From: Kuschelorhynchus macadamiae
Lineage: Eukaryota > Arthropoda > Insecta > Coleoptera > Curculionidae
DNA length: 64,000 bases
NCBI GenBank assembly: GCA_030620095.1
Contig: JAUTXW010005213.1
Coordinates: forward strand, 61,037-125,036
Direction: 5' to 3'
Shown: positions 21,200 through 32,489 of the stretch, piece after piece
Position numbering within the stretch: position 1 is the first letter of the stretch
Layout of the letters: each line of letters starts with the position of its first letter
Made by a program: the position numbers and the translations under genes
Notes under the pieces: model-generated
What the model saw: the letters and a program-made list of their open reading frames with translations, nothing else
The model's database searches: none
What the model was told of the DNA's origin: nothing

Positions 21200-22444
21200 A
21201 AAAATTATGTAAATTTTAACCGACTTCGAAAAAGGAGGTTACCAATTCGATCCTATCTATTTTTTACGTCCCTCGTAAACGGGAAATATTGTAAGCCTGA
21301 ACAAATCACATCAGATTTTTTCAGATCTTTACGTTTCAGGGTCCCTAGATGCCGAAAAACATGTTTGCTCGATTCCGTTGGTCTGTCTATCTGTTCGCGG
21401 CATAGCAAAAAACTACTTACCCGATTGGCTTCAAATTTTGGACAAAAATTAAGGGTCATAAGAGGATGACCAGGTGGCATTTTGCTAAAAATTCAATCGG
21501 GCAAAACAAAATGACGGCCTAGTGAAATGTTAAACATTTATTACTAAAAAACCACTTATCCAGTTTTTCTCAAATTTTGCACAAAAAGGAGTATTATCTA
21601 AACAAGTAAAATTTTGGTATAAATCCAAGATGGCAGAACAAAATGATGGTTAATAAAATATTTTAGAATTAAGCCTAAAAAAACTACTGCATGGATTGAC
21701 TTTTGTATTGTAAATTTTGTAAATTGTATACCAAAAGTAATTGTGGTATAGAGTTAAACTAATAAAATATTGGTATTAATTTAAGATGGCGGGGTAAAAT
21801 GGCGGTCAAATAAAATGTTTCTTATCGTGAAAAAATTACTCTCTCAGGTTTTAATTGTCTTTACGTTTTAGCATACCTAGATGCCAAAAAATATGTATTA
21901 TCAACCCGTCTGTCTGTCTATGGTATGTTTAAGCTATGGCTTAAAAACTACTTACTAAATTGATTTCAAATTTTAGGCAAAAATTGAGGATCACATGGGG
22001 ATCACTTGGTAATATTTTGGTAAAAATTCAATATGCTGAAACAAAATTATCTCAAATTTTCCACAAAAATCAGGTATTACATAGAACCAGTTCATTCCTA
22101 TTTTGGTATGAATTCAATTTAGCAAAACAAAATGGCGACCTAATAAAATATTTAACAAATAAGCCTGAAAAACTATTTATTAGATTAATTTCGAAGGGTG
22201 TGCAAACATTAAGGGTGATATAGAAATAAATTGGCTGTTGTGGTACGAATTCAAGATGGCGAGCAAATAAAATGTAAATTAAAAACTACTTATTGAATTT
22301 ATTTTAAAATCCATCTTAAATTTTAAATTATATAAATTTATTTTAAAAATCAAGTGTGACATAAGTAGAAACTGCTAAATTTTGATAGAAAACCAATATG
22401 ATTGAATAAAATGCGCCCTAAAAACTAAACTATTTGAAAAGACA

Positions 22445-22445
<1 letters not shown>
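21200..22445. repeat. 'ATGGCGG' degenerate tandem repeat, copy 3 (longest)
   Basis: Begins with 'accgacttcgaaaaaggagg', a phrase found in many insect dispersed repeats, then 'tctgtctatctgttcgcgg'. It continues with successive diverged units of roughly 130 bp, each with 'aaaa.ctacttac', 'ttcaaattttg.acaaaaa', 'ttggta.aa.ttcaa.atgg' and 'aaaatggcg'. The opening phrase 'ctagatgccaaaaaatatgt..tcaacccgtctgtctg' recurs near 21880, giving a higher-order period of about 540 bp. It is non-coding and ends at a (TA)n tract. Confidence 0.7.

Positions 22446-22502
<57 letters not shown>
22446..22502. repeat. (TA)n microsatellite
   Basis: Uninterrupted TA repeat closing the preceding repeat block. Confidence 0.95.
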
Positions 22503-22505
<3 letters not shown>

Positions 22506-23334
22506 TTATTAAATAAGCATGTACTAAACTACATTGGGTCATATTTCACTATTTCTTATAAAAGGCAAGATTCATAAAGGGGGAAGTTCCGAATAATGGA
22601 AATTTATGCATGTACAGGGCTTTTTCCTTATAATTTGCCGCCCCCTTAAATCTTTTATTTTAAAAGATATAAAAAAGTGGTTAATACGGAAGTTGTAGGA
22701 TTCCATCTGAAGATTTACTCCACTCTAAAATCCAAAACAAATGACTATTGGAAAATATAGAAATCACCATGAACTTTGTTATTTTAAATGGAACACCCTT
22801 TATATTTTTACATTTTTAGGTGCGCTTTGTTGTCCTCTTTTCAAATATATAACATGTCTATATTTAGAATAGTAGTTTTTGAGCTATTCGTCTCCAAAAT
22901 AAGCCGTGAGTGGCCGTGGGTGCAATTCAAGACCCATTAACTTTATAGGTTGCCTCGAGCGATCTTGATGTATCCCAACTCGGTGTGAGCGATCTACGTC
23001 ACTCGGCGACCGTTTTGCTTTAGCACGGCATTGTCCATATCTCTTCTGTGTGCGTTTAATTACATATATTTATCTTTTTTTGTTCAAAATTTAAATTTTT
23101 TTGTTACAATGAAATGCAGCCTTCAAGATATAAGTTATTATAATTTCAAACTTATGTTTAGTGCTGTTGGTTCAAATTTTAACCCAGTTTTTTTGCTGAG
23201 CGCATTTCAAAAAGTTTGCATCGTATTTGAAAAAATGTATGATGTATTTTTAAAGTTTCTAAAAATATTCTTGTAAAAAGTTTTAGCATGACAAATAATT
23301 GAATAACTTTAGGAAATGTACCTTTTTTATACAA

Positions 23335-23655
23335 GGTGTCCTAGTAGTGTGTTCTGAGTTTTGGTGATAATGGTTAGAGGTAGAGAAAAAGTTTAAATAT
23401 AACTATTAGTATATAGGATGACTTATATACCCACTTAAATAGTTTTTCTTATATGAAATACCCTATATTTTATTACATATTTGAATTTTATCTAAAAATC
23501 TACGTCTACTTCATATAGTATAGTCCAGAGGCCTAAGTTTAATTGTTTTTGAGATATTGACATTTAAAAACTGGTTTTTAATAATAACTATGCATTTCTT
23601 CTCTATTTCTAACCGGTACCAAGATATCAACCGAGAACACACTATGCGGACAACT
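23335..23655. mobile_element. Small MITE inside the long-TIR element
   Basis: Arms of about 45 bp (23341-23388 and 23596-23646) are inverted: 'tagtgtgttctgagtt.tggt' against 'accaagatatcaaccgagaacacacta'. It is non-coding. Confidence 0.5.
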
Positions 23656-23882
23656 TATGTATGTTATAAGTATTTTTCATATTTTATTAACTATAGGCAT
23701 ACTATTTGCAGTAAACACAATTATTTAACTGTTCAAACATCCCAAAAAATACTCTGAAAAACACAACTGACCATTATCTCAACGAAAACGTCAAGCTGAA
23801 TAAGCACTCACTCGCGCGTCCCCCTCATCCAACAGCTACTCATCGAGGTAACCCTGGAGTTAATGGTACAATTCAGCCACTA

Positions 23883-25122
23883 TGTGAATCACTCTAGCCA
23901 TGAAATGTCAAGTGAAACCAAAATTACTATTTTTAATAACAGTAACATATTTTATTTACGTTTTACGTCGAATTAAAAATAATACCTAATAATAATGCTT
24001 TTCACTGAAGAAGAAAAACTCAGTTATACTACGCAAATCAAAATAACACGTCAAGGGTAGTGCGTTAATACCGGGAACAAAATCCAGGGGTATGAGAAAG
24101 ACAGTACCATATACAGTAAAAAATGTTGTGAAAAGGAAAAACTTTTTCAGAAAGAAAAGAAGATCAAATGCAATTTCGAGGAAGAGTTTAATATTTTATT
24201 ATATTTTGAAGGTTTTTATTTAATAAACATGAAGTTTAAAATAATTATTTTTTAGAAAATCCGTATCGGTCAATTCCCTACGTTTCAACAACAAATCATA
24301 GGATTTTGAAAAAATATGGTTATCATTCCTATAAAATTAGGCCAGTAACAGAAAATAATATAAATGAACGACTTCAATTCCGTCAAGAAATGCTCCGGAG
24401 ATTTCGAGAAGATGAAGATGAAAAAACACCCTTTTTTGGGCCAATTTTTTTTGAGGGTATTTTGACAGGCGAACGCTATTTAGATTTTTTAAATAACGAA
24501 ATACAGCACCTTTTAGAGACACTTCCCACTCGTCAGAACTCTAGATTCATTTGGCACCAAGATGGCGCACCGCCTCACAATGTCCAACCGATTACCAATT
24601 TTTTAAATAATCGCTAAGGTTTATGGGTCGGAAGACAAGGCCCATTCCGGTGGCCGGCCAATAGCCCCGACCTCACACCCCGAGATATTTTTTTTTGTGG
24701 AGATACTATCTACTTTAATAAGACTGATAATTTACAAGAAAAAGGCAAGAAATCGAGCAAGAAATAGTAATTTTAAATACCGAATATCCCTTCTTTGTTA
24801 GCAATGCTATTAATAGAATGGGACACGTGTTCCAAAATCGCTTAAACAATGGCGGTGGTCATGTAAATAACTTATAAAACAGATTTTATAAATGTTATTG
24901 TTATCTTTGATTATTCACTAGCATTTGTATCTGTTCTTTGTTAATTACATATATTATTTTATATCAGAATAAACTAGTTGTTTTTTATAACTTTTAATTT
25001 TTAATTTGCTATAAATATATAAACTTAACGTAAACCGTAAATAAAATATATTATTTTTATTAAAAAAGAATAGGTAATTTTGGTTTCATTTGACATTTTT
25101 TGGCTAGAGTGATTCTCGAATT
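23883..25122 (+). mobile_element. DD41D mariner element, copy 3, with clear TIRs
   Basis: Terminal inverted repeats of about 40 bp: 'gaatcactctagcca' then 'aaatgtca.rtgaaacc' at 23886-23925, with the reverse complement at 25075-25115. TA dinucleotides flank both sides. It is inserted in the right arm of the 22609-25488 element. Confidence 0.8.
23995..24877 (+). pseudogene. DD41D-type transposase (internally deleted)
   Basis: From ATG the frame gives MLFTEEEKLSYTTQIKITRQG, then stops. Later frames show ILKKYGYHSYKIRPVTE (second helix-turn-helix), a large deletion that removes the first catalytic Asp block, then PFFGPIFFEGILTGERYLDF, WHQDGAPPHNV (second Asp), a TAA, and RWPANSPDLTPRDIFF (third Asp). 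The C-terminus is shifted and ends GGGHVNNL. There are 40 residues between the second and third Asp, so it is a DD41D relative with a one-residue indel. The deletion and stops make it inactive. Confidence 0.8.
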
Positions 25123-25799
25123 ATAATGGCCCAGCTGCACCCACGGCCTTTCACGGCTATCTAGTTCCAATAAAGTAAGTTAAGCATCTCATAATGTGTT
25201 ACTTTGAAGGTGAATAGCTCAAAAACTACTGTTCTAAATACAGACATGTTATATATTTTTGAAAAAAGGACAATGCGGTGCATCTAAAAATTTAAAAATA
25301 TACAGGGTGTTCTATTTAAAATAACAAAGTTCATGGTGATTTCTATATTTTCCGATAGTCATTTGGTTTTGATTTTAGCGCTATGTAAATCTTCAGATTC
25401 TACGACTTTTGTATTAACCACTTTTTTGTATCTTTTCAAATAAAAGGTTTTAAGGGATCACAAATTATAAGGCAAAACCCTGTACATGACTAATTTGGAT
25501 GACATTTTTAGGGAATACTAGGAATGTTACCGAAGTTGTCTCATAGCAAGCATAAGAAAAATGACGGATGTTACATTGAACAATATATGCGTTCACCATT
25601 CTGTTAGGAAGACAACGTATGTATGTTGCCATTGTTTATTGTATAATAAGACATGTTATTATACAATGATGTTATATGTTTGACAAGTCACGCTTTGGGA
25701 AATTTAAAGAGAATCGTCTTAAGTTTTTTCCTTGTACTACTCAACATAATTTTATTCTCAAAATAACAGAGAAGTAAAATAATTCTCTGAGAAGGATGT

Positions 25800-26045
25800 G
25801 GAAAATTTGGGGTGTGATTTCTTCAAAGGCTTAGAATTCTTTCTTGGAGGTCATGTACAGTTGATGGAGTTCTATCTTTCAGATGTCCCATAGAAAAAGT
25901 CTCAGTGTGTCAGATCAGGTGATCTTGGTGCCCATCTGACTAGGCCGTTGCTATTAATCAATCTGCAAAGTGATTTTTAAAAGATAATTTCGTACCATTA
26001 TCGAATTAATGAGCGGGGGAGCCATCATTCATTCTCTCAGTTACA
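25800..26045 (-). pseudogene. DD41D-type transposase remnant, copy 4
   Basis: The reverse strand shows MNDGSPAH, a stop, FDNGTKLSFKNHFAD, then GLVRWAPRSPDL in shifted frames, and VHDLQERILSL. This matches the block from the second catalytic Asp to the C-terminus of the other DD41D copies (DGAPPHY...WPPRSPDLTPLDFF...LQDLRERI). It is heavily decayed. The bases at the second Asp still encode DG. Confidence 0.55.
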
Positions 26046-26095
26046 TCAGCTATAGGGTAATAACAAATTTGATACATTAAAAAAAAAGGAATGGG

Positions 26096-26098
<3 letters not shown>

Positions 26099-26150
<52 letters not shown>
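26099..26150. repeat. (TA)n microsatellite
   Basis: Uninterrupted TA repeat of 52 bp. Confidence 0.95.
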
Positions 26151-26153
<3 letters not shown>

Positions 26154-28212
26154 GAGTATGGTGTAGAGCATATAGAATACGTTATTAATATTTGAGGTAG
26201 GATACATGCGTTTCACTTAGTTTTCTGGCTATGCTAAGGACCTAAAATTTAAACGCAGGCAATTTCTCTGGTGAATATGCTGATAATAGTCGTAAAAAAT
26301 TACGCGCCTTTAAAATTCGTTAATTTTCAATACATTTTGATGAAATATATTGGCCAATTTAAATCTCAAAAATGTAATTTTGGACTTTGTTTTAAATGGT
26401 ATTTATCGTTATATATCTTATTATAAAGATTCTTTCTTTAACGTGATGTTTAATTTATATGGATTTTTAATATTTATCCCTACAAAAATAACCGTCATAG
26501 CTAAATATTTATAAGGGAGATGAAAATAAACAATGCCTTCTATTGGACTTTTACTTTTAAGTTAACTGCACTTCTTTACTGAGAAAATTACTTAATATCA
26601 AGTGTCTACGACTGCCCCCATACGCTTTTATAGTTTTGGATTCTCTAAATACGTAACTGTCACTTATACCCAATTACTTTGAAGTCTACTAGTTTTCTAC
26701 AAAGTTCCCATTAATCCGATACTATATATTATTACCAAGCGGTTACGATTTGCGAATATTCCGCCGGTTCTTTAAAATATAATGCATTGTGCGCGTAACG
26801 TCGTAGCATGCGGAAAGTTTCGGTACTTGAGTCACTTCTATAATTCTGTCATAACCATAACCCTTTGTTTGAATTTATTTTTCGTTTCTTTAAAATACCG
26901 CTTTAGGTTTTGTTTTAATTTTTTATAGAATGTGGAAGAATGACGAAAGCTACTTTTTTTTTCTAAACGTTTAAATGGGCGCACACATATTATCGTTAGT
27001 TTTTCTCAAATATGACTAAATTAATCCACTTTAGCACATTAATATAAGAAAACTGAATCAGCTAAAAGGTTAATTCATGAAAGTATTATTCATTTCAGTC
27101 TACAAGGAGTAATATGCCCCAGAAAAATCGAAAGTTAAATTGTTCACCTTTACATTGACAACCTCTGTCAGCGTTTGTTGTAAATGTAGGGTTATGTTAA
27201 TGTTTTACTTTAATAATCTATTCGAACTATCTAGTGCAATCTTACTTTTTCATTTAGATTTTTAACAAACATCAATTTTTGTACAAGCGAATGAGAGTTG
27301 CCTGCCAAGTGAATTTAGTAACGTAATATGTACTAAAGAAGGCCTACAAAATAAAGTTTCTTTTATGCTAATCTTTGAGAGCTTCTACCTCAAATTTAGG
27401 TGCTGAATGAAGTAAAACATACACTAAAACCTGAAACAATATTGCCTTTTACAAGAAAATAAAACCAAAATATAATAATGTACAATATTTAATAACTTTT
27501 CTTGGAATAAACAAACTTAAGACATTTACGGTCATAGTCATTTTCAAACTCATCACAAACACTTCATAATTACAAACACCTTTCTCCATATGGTCAATGG
27601 TTCAGAACTTATTGTTTGAATCAATATTCACTTCAATAATCACAAAAACTAATAAAGAAGTACACCCAAACAACAAACCTTATAAGAAACCCACGTAGGC
27701 AAAAAGTAAACAAAAGATTTTAGCAGCAATATGGCCGAACCAACCAAATATTGATTTCCCTATTGTCGCCACTGTCCTTATAAAGTGAGTGTTGACCGAA
27801 TCTCGTACCAGCGCCCCCTATCTCCGGAACCTCAAGTACAAGAGGTAATAGTTTACTTGTAGTAAATAACTACTGTAATTCTTACTTTAAAGTTGCAACA
27901 GAAGAATAACGACTGGTAATAGTTAGTTTAAAGTAACATCAGACGATAATCTTTTCTACTCTGCAAGGACTCGTTTTACTTGACAGTAATACGTTATAGG
28001 AGTACATTTGAACGTAATAGGGTAGTCTATTCAAGGTTCAGGAAGCTACTCATACTTAAAAGTTGGAATTTAGTAAACAGATAAGAAACAGTAACTTTAA
28101 ATAATTACTATTATGTGCTACTAGTGCTACAACCTTTTATACTGATAGCACATATGGTAAAAAAAGTGTTAGTTCTATTAACGTAATTCGAGTGTAATAT
28201 ATAAAAAAAAAC
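26151..28212. other. AT-rich sequence upstream of a LINE
   Basis: No gene recognised. The last few hundred bases may include the 5' untranslated region of the non-LTR element that starts coding at 28213, but the boundary is not visible. Confidence 0.4.
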
Positions 28213-29005
28213 ATGGTTAGCAGGTGTAAAACGTGTAATAAAAATATCAATCGAAGCCATCCCGGTATACAATGCAGTGGTTTTTGTGCGAATTTTTATC
28301 GTTCCAACATTCAATGCAGTAAACTAGGACGGGACCAAGCCTAAATGTTCAAATCGACTCCTGGTGCAGCATGGACTTGCGAGGACTGTCGATCGAACGC
28401 GCCCAGTACTAACGGCAGCGGCTCCGGTCGAGATCCCCACTTGCCGCGTAGATCCTCGATGTACGGCTTTAGTCGAGCGGAAAATGCTGATTCTACCAAT
28501 TCTCTGACAGCCGTTCATGAGGATCTCAAACTTCTTAGAGAATCGGTGACTTTCTGTAGTGATAAAGTGTCCGATTTGGAGGAAACAATAAAGAAACTTG
28601 CTGATTACATGAAACTCACTGACAAATTGAAAATGGAGATCGAAAAACTTAAATCAGAAGTAAATTCCCTTTCCACTAAAATTAACGGTATGGAACAAAT
28701 GACCAGGAGCAACAACATTGAAATAAGTGGAGTACCCGAAAATAATAATGAAAATTTGGTCAAAGATGTTCAAAACATTGGCTGTTTTATTGGGTACGCT
28801 GGGGAAGATAAAATGATCGACTTCGTACCAGGGTTCCCACACAAAATGCTGAGAACCAACCTAAGAACATTATTGTTAGCCTTACTTGCAGACGCTTCAG
28901 AGAGGACATAATTGCAGCAGCCAAGGTAAAAGTTCGTAATAGTCCCAAAAAGCCACTCATTCTGGATAATACTTCTGCACCAAGTTATCCACGTGAAGAA
29001 AATCT
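28213..29005 (+). pseudogene. LINE ORF1 with PHD-type zinc finger
   Basis: From ATG at 28213: CKTCNKN, CSGFCANFYRSNIQCSKL, a TAA at 28342, then WTCEDCRS, together the Cys pattern of the PHD finger common in ORF1 of insect jockey/CR1-type LINEs. A long helical, coiled-coil-like stretch follows (LKLLRESVTFCSDKVSDLEE, then MEIEKLKSEVNSLSTKI), then NNIEISGVPE, the start of the RNA-binding core. A frameshift near 28850 leads to NIIVSLTCRRFREDIIAAAK. ORF1 proteins bind the element's RNA. One stop and one frameshift are present, and the C-terminus is cut by a deletion. Confidence 0.8.
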
Positions 29006-31010
29006 GCAGATCTCGTTGATATGCTTTCCTTTTTCGGAGTGGTCCAGTTCAACTATTTAAGAAATAGACTAGGAAAAACATTAGATTTAATACTGTCAAA
29101 CGACTATAACACAATTACATCTATTTCTCAATGTACATGTCCGATGGTGCTGGAGGATCCTTATCATCCAAGTTTGGAGTTTTTTCTTGATATAGGGTTC
29201 GCCAGATCACTGTACATACCAAATTATAAGTTTTTAAATTTTCATGAAGCTAATTATAATATTATAAATAACGCAATACTTAGTACCCCATGGAATAATT
29301 TACTTAATAGTAATAACTTAGAAACTAACATTTTAAAATTTTATAACAGAATAAATAATATAATATCGGAATTTGTTCCAACTGGTTATCGTAACAGTAA
29401 ATATCCAGCATACTTTTCTAGTTCCACCATTAAGGTGATCAAAGAAAAAAATAAATTCCATAATAAATGGAAAGTTTATGGAAGTTTGAGTGATTTAAAT
29501 ACCTCTCTTAATAACTCTTAGAAGCCATTCAAAGAATTCTAATTAGAGAAGACTACCAAAATTATATCAATCATATTGAAGCGGAAATTCCCACAAATTG
29601 CAAAAAATTTTGGCGTTTTGTATCTGCTAAACGCGGAAAAACAGATATACCTTTGGAAGTGTATTTTGAAAACTGTACAGCTAGTAATAATAATGATGTT
29701 TGTAACCTTTTTGCAACTTTTTTTAAATCTGTATTTGAGCCAAAAACTAACAACCTAATAACGTCAGAGAGTTTTTCAGGAAATGCGACTTTCAGTCGAC
29801 TTCAATTGTGTGAGTCGGATGTTCTTTCTGTGCTTAGAGAACTGGATCCTAAAAAGGGAGCCGGTTCTGATGGTATTCCGGCTATATTTGTCAAGAAATG
29901 CGCCAATGGTTTATGCCAACCACTTCTAAAATTATTTAATCAATCGCTCAATGAGGGCCATTTTCCTACTGTATGGAAAAGGGCCATTGATGTGCCCATC
30001 CATAAGTCTGGTGATAGGAGTAACATAAAAAATTATAGACCGATCTGCAAACTCTGTACGTTTGCAAAGGTTTTTGAAAAGTTAGTCTATAAACATATTT
30101 TTTATCTAGTTAAAAACATAATTAATAGCCAGCAGCACGGATTTTTTGCAAATAGATCGATTGACTCTAAACTCATTAGTTGCTCGCAATTCATCTTAAA
30201 TAGTTTGGATAACCGTCTTCAGGTCGACTCAATCTACACGGACTTAAGCAAAGCATTCGATAAAATTAACCATGAAATTCTTATAAATAAATTATCCGAT
30301 ATCGGTGTAGACAGCTTAATCCTCAAATGGTTCAGATCTTATTTAACCGATCGGGAGCACTCCGTTGCGGTTGCGGGATCCTCGTCTGATTCATTTATCT
30401 CGACATCTGGGGTACCCCAAGGGAGTCATCTGGGACCCTTACTCTTTATCATTTATATAAATGATATCAGTAAAAGCTTTAAATTTTCGAATTATTTATT
30501 TTATGCGGATGACCTGAAGATTTATAAAGTAATACAAGATAGTGTCGATTGTCAGCAATTGCAATCAGATCTCGCTAGGATTAAACAATATTGTTCTACA
30601 AATAGTCTATATTTAAACAATGAAAAATGTTTTAGAATTAGTTTTACCCGTAATCACCAAAAAGTGGTTTTCAATTATAGTTTGAATTCAAACCAGCTTC
30701 GTAGAGAGGGCCAAGCAAGAGACCTAGGCGTTATCTTCGATGATAAGATGCTTTTTGATAAACAAATTGACTATATTGTTAATAATGCGTTTAGAATGTT
30801 GGGATACATAAACAGGAAATCGAAAGCGTTTCAAAATAATAGTACTTTACTGACCCTCTATCATGCTTATGTTTTTAGTCGACTGAATTTCGCATCCTCT
30901 GTTTGGAATCCCATGTATATATTCAAAGAATGGAGCGCGTACAGAACAAGTTTTTAAAATCTTTGGCATTTAGGAACAACATGGCCACACGATTCAACTG
31001 ATCTTTTATC
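29006..31010 (+). pseudogene. LINE endonuclease tail and reverse transcriptase
   Basis: The first part (to 29521) is only the end of the apurinic-type endonuclease: LVDMLSFFGVVQFN and KTLDLILSND, but the catalytic N-terminal half is missing. After one frame change the RT is open from about 29522 to 30957: LRELDPKKGAGSDGIPAIFV, PIHKSGDRSNIKNYRPI, IYTDLSKAFDKINHEIL (motif A), SGVPQGSHLGPLLFIIYIND and YLFYADDLKIY (active site). The YADD box is intact. A last frame change near 30930 gives QRMERVQNKFLKSLAF. The RT itself looks young, but without a complete endonuclease the copy cannot move by itself. Confidence 0.85.
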
Positions 31011-31326
31011 TCACTAATAGCTGTGCAAACTCTCCTATATTTAGAATGTTAAACTCTGCAAATGTTCACTGCGATAACATTGATTTGTTCTGTATGTCCT
31101 CCAAAAATATTAAAAAAGCATTAAAGGCCGATTTTCTTAATGGGTATTAAGACATGAGTTTTTTTTTCAGTATTGATTATATAGTACTATATGTTAAGTA
31201 ATAGATTATATGTAGCTGTGTAGTTTTAGGTGTATGTTAACGATTAAATTAACATGTAAATAGTGGATACAATTTTGTGGGCTAGACCTGGATGTGTCCC
31301 AAAGAGAAATAAATAAATAAATAAAT

Positions 31327-31712
31327 GTCACGGAAAAGAAATGACAACCTTGGAGTCAATTCCTCAAGTAGTTGCATGGAATTAGTTATTATATAATTAC
31401 TTGACATGGAAAATTACTATAAAGTATTACTCGCAGTAACAAATGCATACATAATACTTAAAAACGTGTAACCCAAAGTCTTTATTGATATATAGTAAGA
31501 TTATTAGTAATAAATACGTAAAAACTCTTAAAGGCTAGTAGTGGAAACAGTTATAGCTACTTTAGGGCTAGCTGTGACAATACAAGATAAGATGCACGGT
31601 ACCCAGTGGCTATTTGTTAAACTTGAGTTTTATAATAAAACTCGTATAAATACAACTAAAAGTGATAAAATAAAAAAATTTATAAAAAAATAAAACTGAC
31701 TTAAAAAAGAAA
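31327..31712. other. AT-rich sequence, nothing recognised
   Basis: No feature supported. Confidence 0.4.
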
Positions 31713-31892
31713 AAAATATTTTATTTCACCTGAAAAATTTTACTCTGTGAAGTTAACGCCAAATTAATAAAGACCGTAAGATATTATACTTATAGCATTA
31801 GTACAGTACATAAATATATTTTTATTTTTAAGTTATTAGGAATTAGAGCCGACTTTACAGAGTGAAATTTTCCAGATGAAATACAATATTAT
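31713..31892. repeat. Small hairpin-type MITE
   Basis: Two inverted arms of about 40 bp: 31713-31754 ('aatattttatttcacctg') and 31852-31892 ('agatgaaatacaatatt'). The arms also share 'ttttactctgtgaagt' and 'actttacagagtgaaa'. Confidence 0.5.
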
Positions 31893-31992
31893 TTTTCAGT
31901 TTTTAGTGTATTTTTTGTAATGATATTTCAGTTCGTCCACTTGTTTGGCAAAAGCCGATATAAAAACGCTGATTTTGCAATACGCCTACCAC

Positions 31993-32182
31993 ATATCCAT
32001 TGAAACATTCAGGAACATCTGACTTAAAAACTCCCTCTTTATACCGGCACAATCAGATTACTCCGCAGAGCCACACGAGCGATGTGGGGAAATATACGTA
32101 GGAAGATAAGAAAGCAGATGAGAGAATATAACCAAGAGATGTTTATATTTATAGTAAACAAAATTCGGGAGCTGTAAGTTAG
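31993..32182 (+). repeat. Coding-like dispersed repeat Y, copy 1
   Basis: About 190 bp that recurs at 36268-36468 in the same orientation. Both copies end in the same frame: RAMWGNIRRKIRKQMREYNQ, then EMFIFIVNKIREL and a stop here. The second copy differs mostly by conservative changes, which suggests descent from a protein-coding element. I do not recognise the protein. Confidence 0.55.
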
Positions 32183-32331
32183 AAAAAATAAGTTAGACAA
32201 ATATTTTGTGGAGTAATGAAATGCAGTGGCGCTTCGTGGACAAACATTGTGTTGATGGTGTTGGAAGTATAAGGATGGGGAGCATCTTTCATGAAAAAAA
32301 TGTTTTGCTATGTTATAACAATAAGTTTCTT

Positions 32332-32333
<2 letters not shown>

Positions 32334-32377
<44 letters not shown>
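32334..32377. repeat. (TA)n microsatellite
   Basis: TA repeat that runs straight into a CAGGGTGGCCC transposon end. Confidence 0.95.
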
Positions 32378-32380
<3 letters not shown>

Positions 32381-32489
32381 GGTGGCCCAACGAAAAGGTC
32401 CCACCCTTATTTATGACTTTCCTGGTATATTTTGGGAAAAACGCTTACACGTCAATTTTGATTTTTAGGGGGACGTCTTTTCATGTATG
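32378..32489. repeat. Solo terminal fragment of a 37.5-kb-type DD41D element
   Basis: CAGGGTGGCCCAACGAAAA and 'aacgcttacacgtcaatttt' match the first about 110 bp of the TIR of the element at 37491-39377. The fragment is cut off by the next element at 32490. Confidence 0.7.

Larger units (their letters stand above)
22609..25488. mobile_element. Long-TIR (foldback-like) element, interrupted by two insertions
   Basis: Both ends are the inverted sequence CATGTACAGGG. The left arm runs from 22609 to about 23030. The right arm runs from about 23770 to 25488 but is split by a mariner element at 23883-25122. Landmarks in both arms include 'aaaaaagtggttaata', 'gaaatcaccatgaactttg', 'agtagtttttgagctattc' and 'ggccgtgggtgca'. 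Without the mariner the element would be about 1.65 kb. No transposase is seen, so it must have moved, if at all, with help from another element. Confidence 0.65.
28213..31326 (+). mobile_element. Non-LTR retrotransposon (jockey/CR1-like), internally deleted
   Basis: Ordered remains of ORF1 (PHD finger), endonuclease tail and reverse transcriptase, ending in an (AAAT)n tail at about 31306-31326. The middle (end of ORF1 and most of the endonuclease) is missing. The 5' boundary and target duplication were not determined. Confidence 0.8.
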
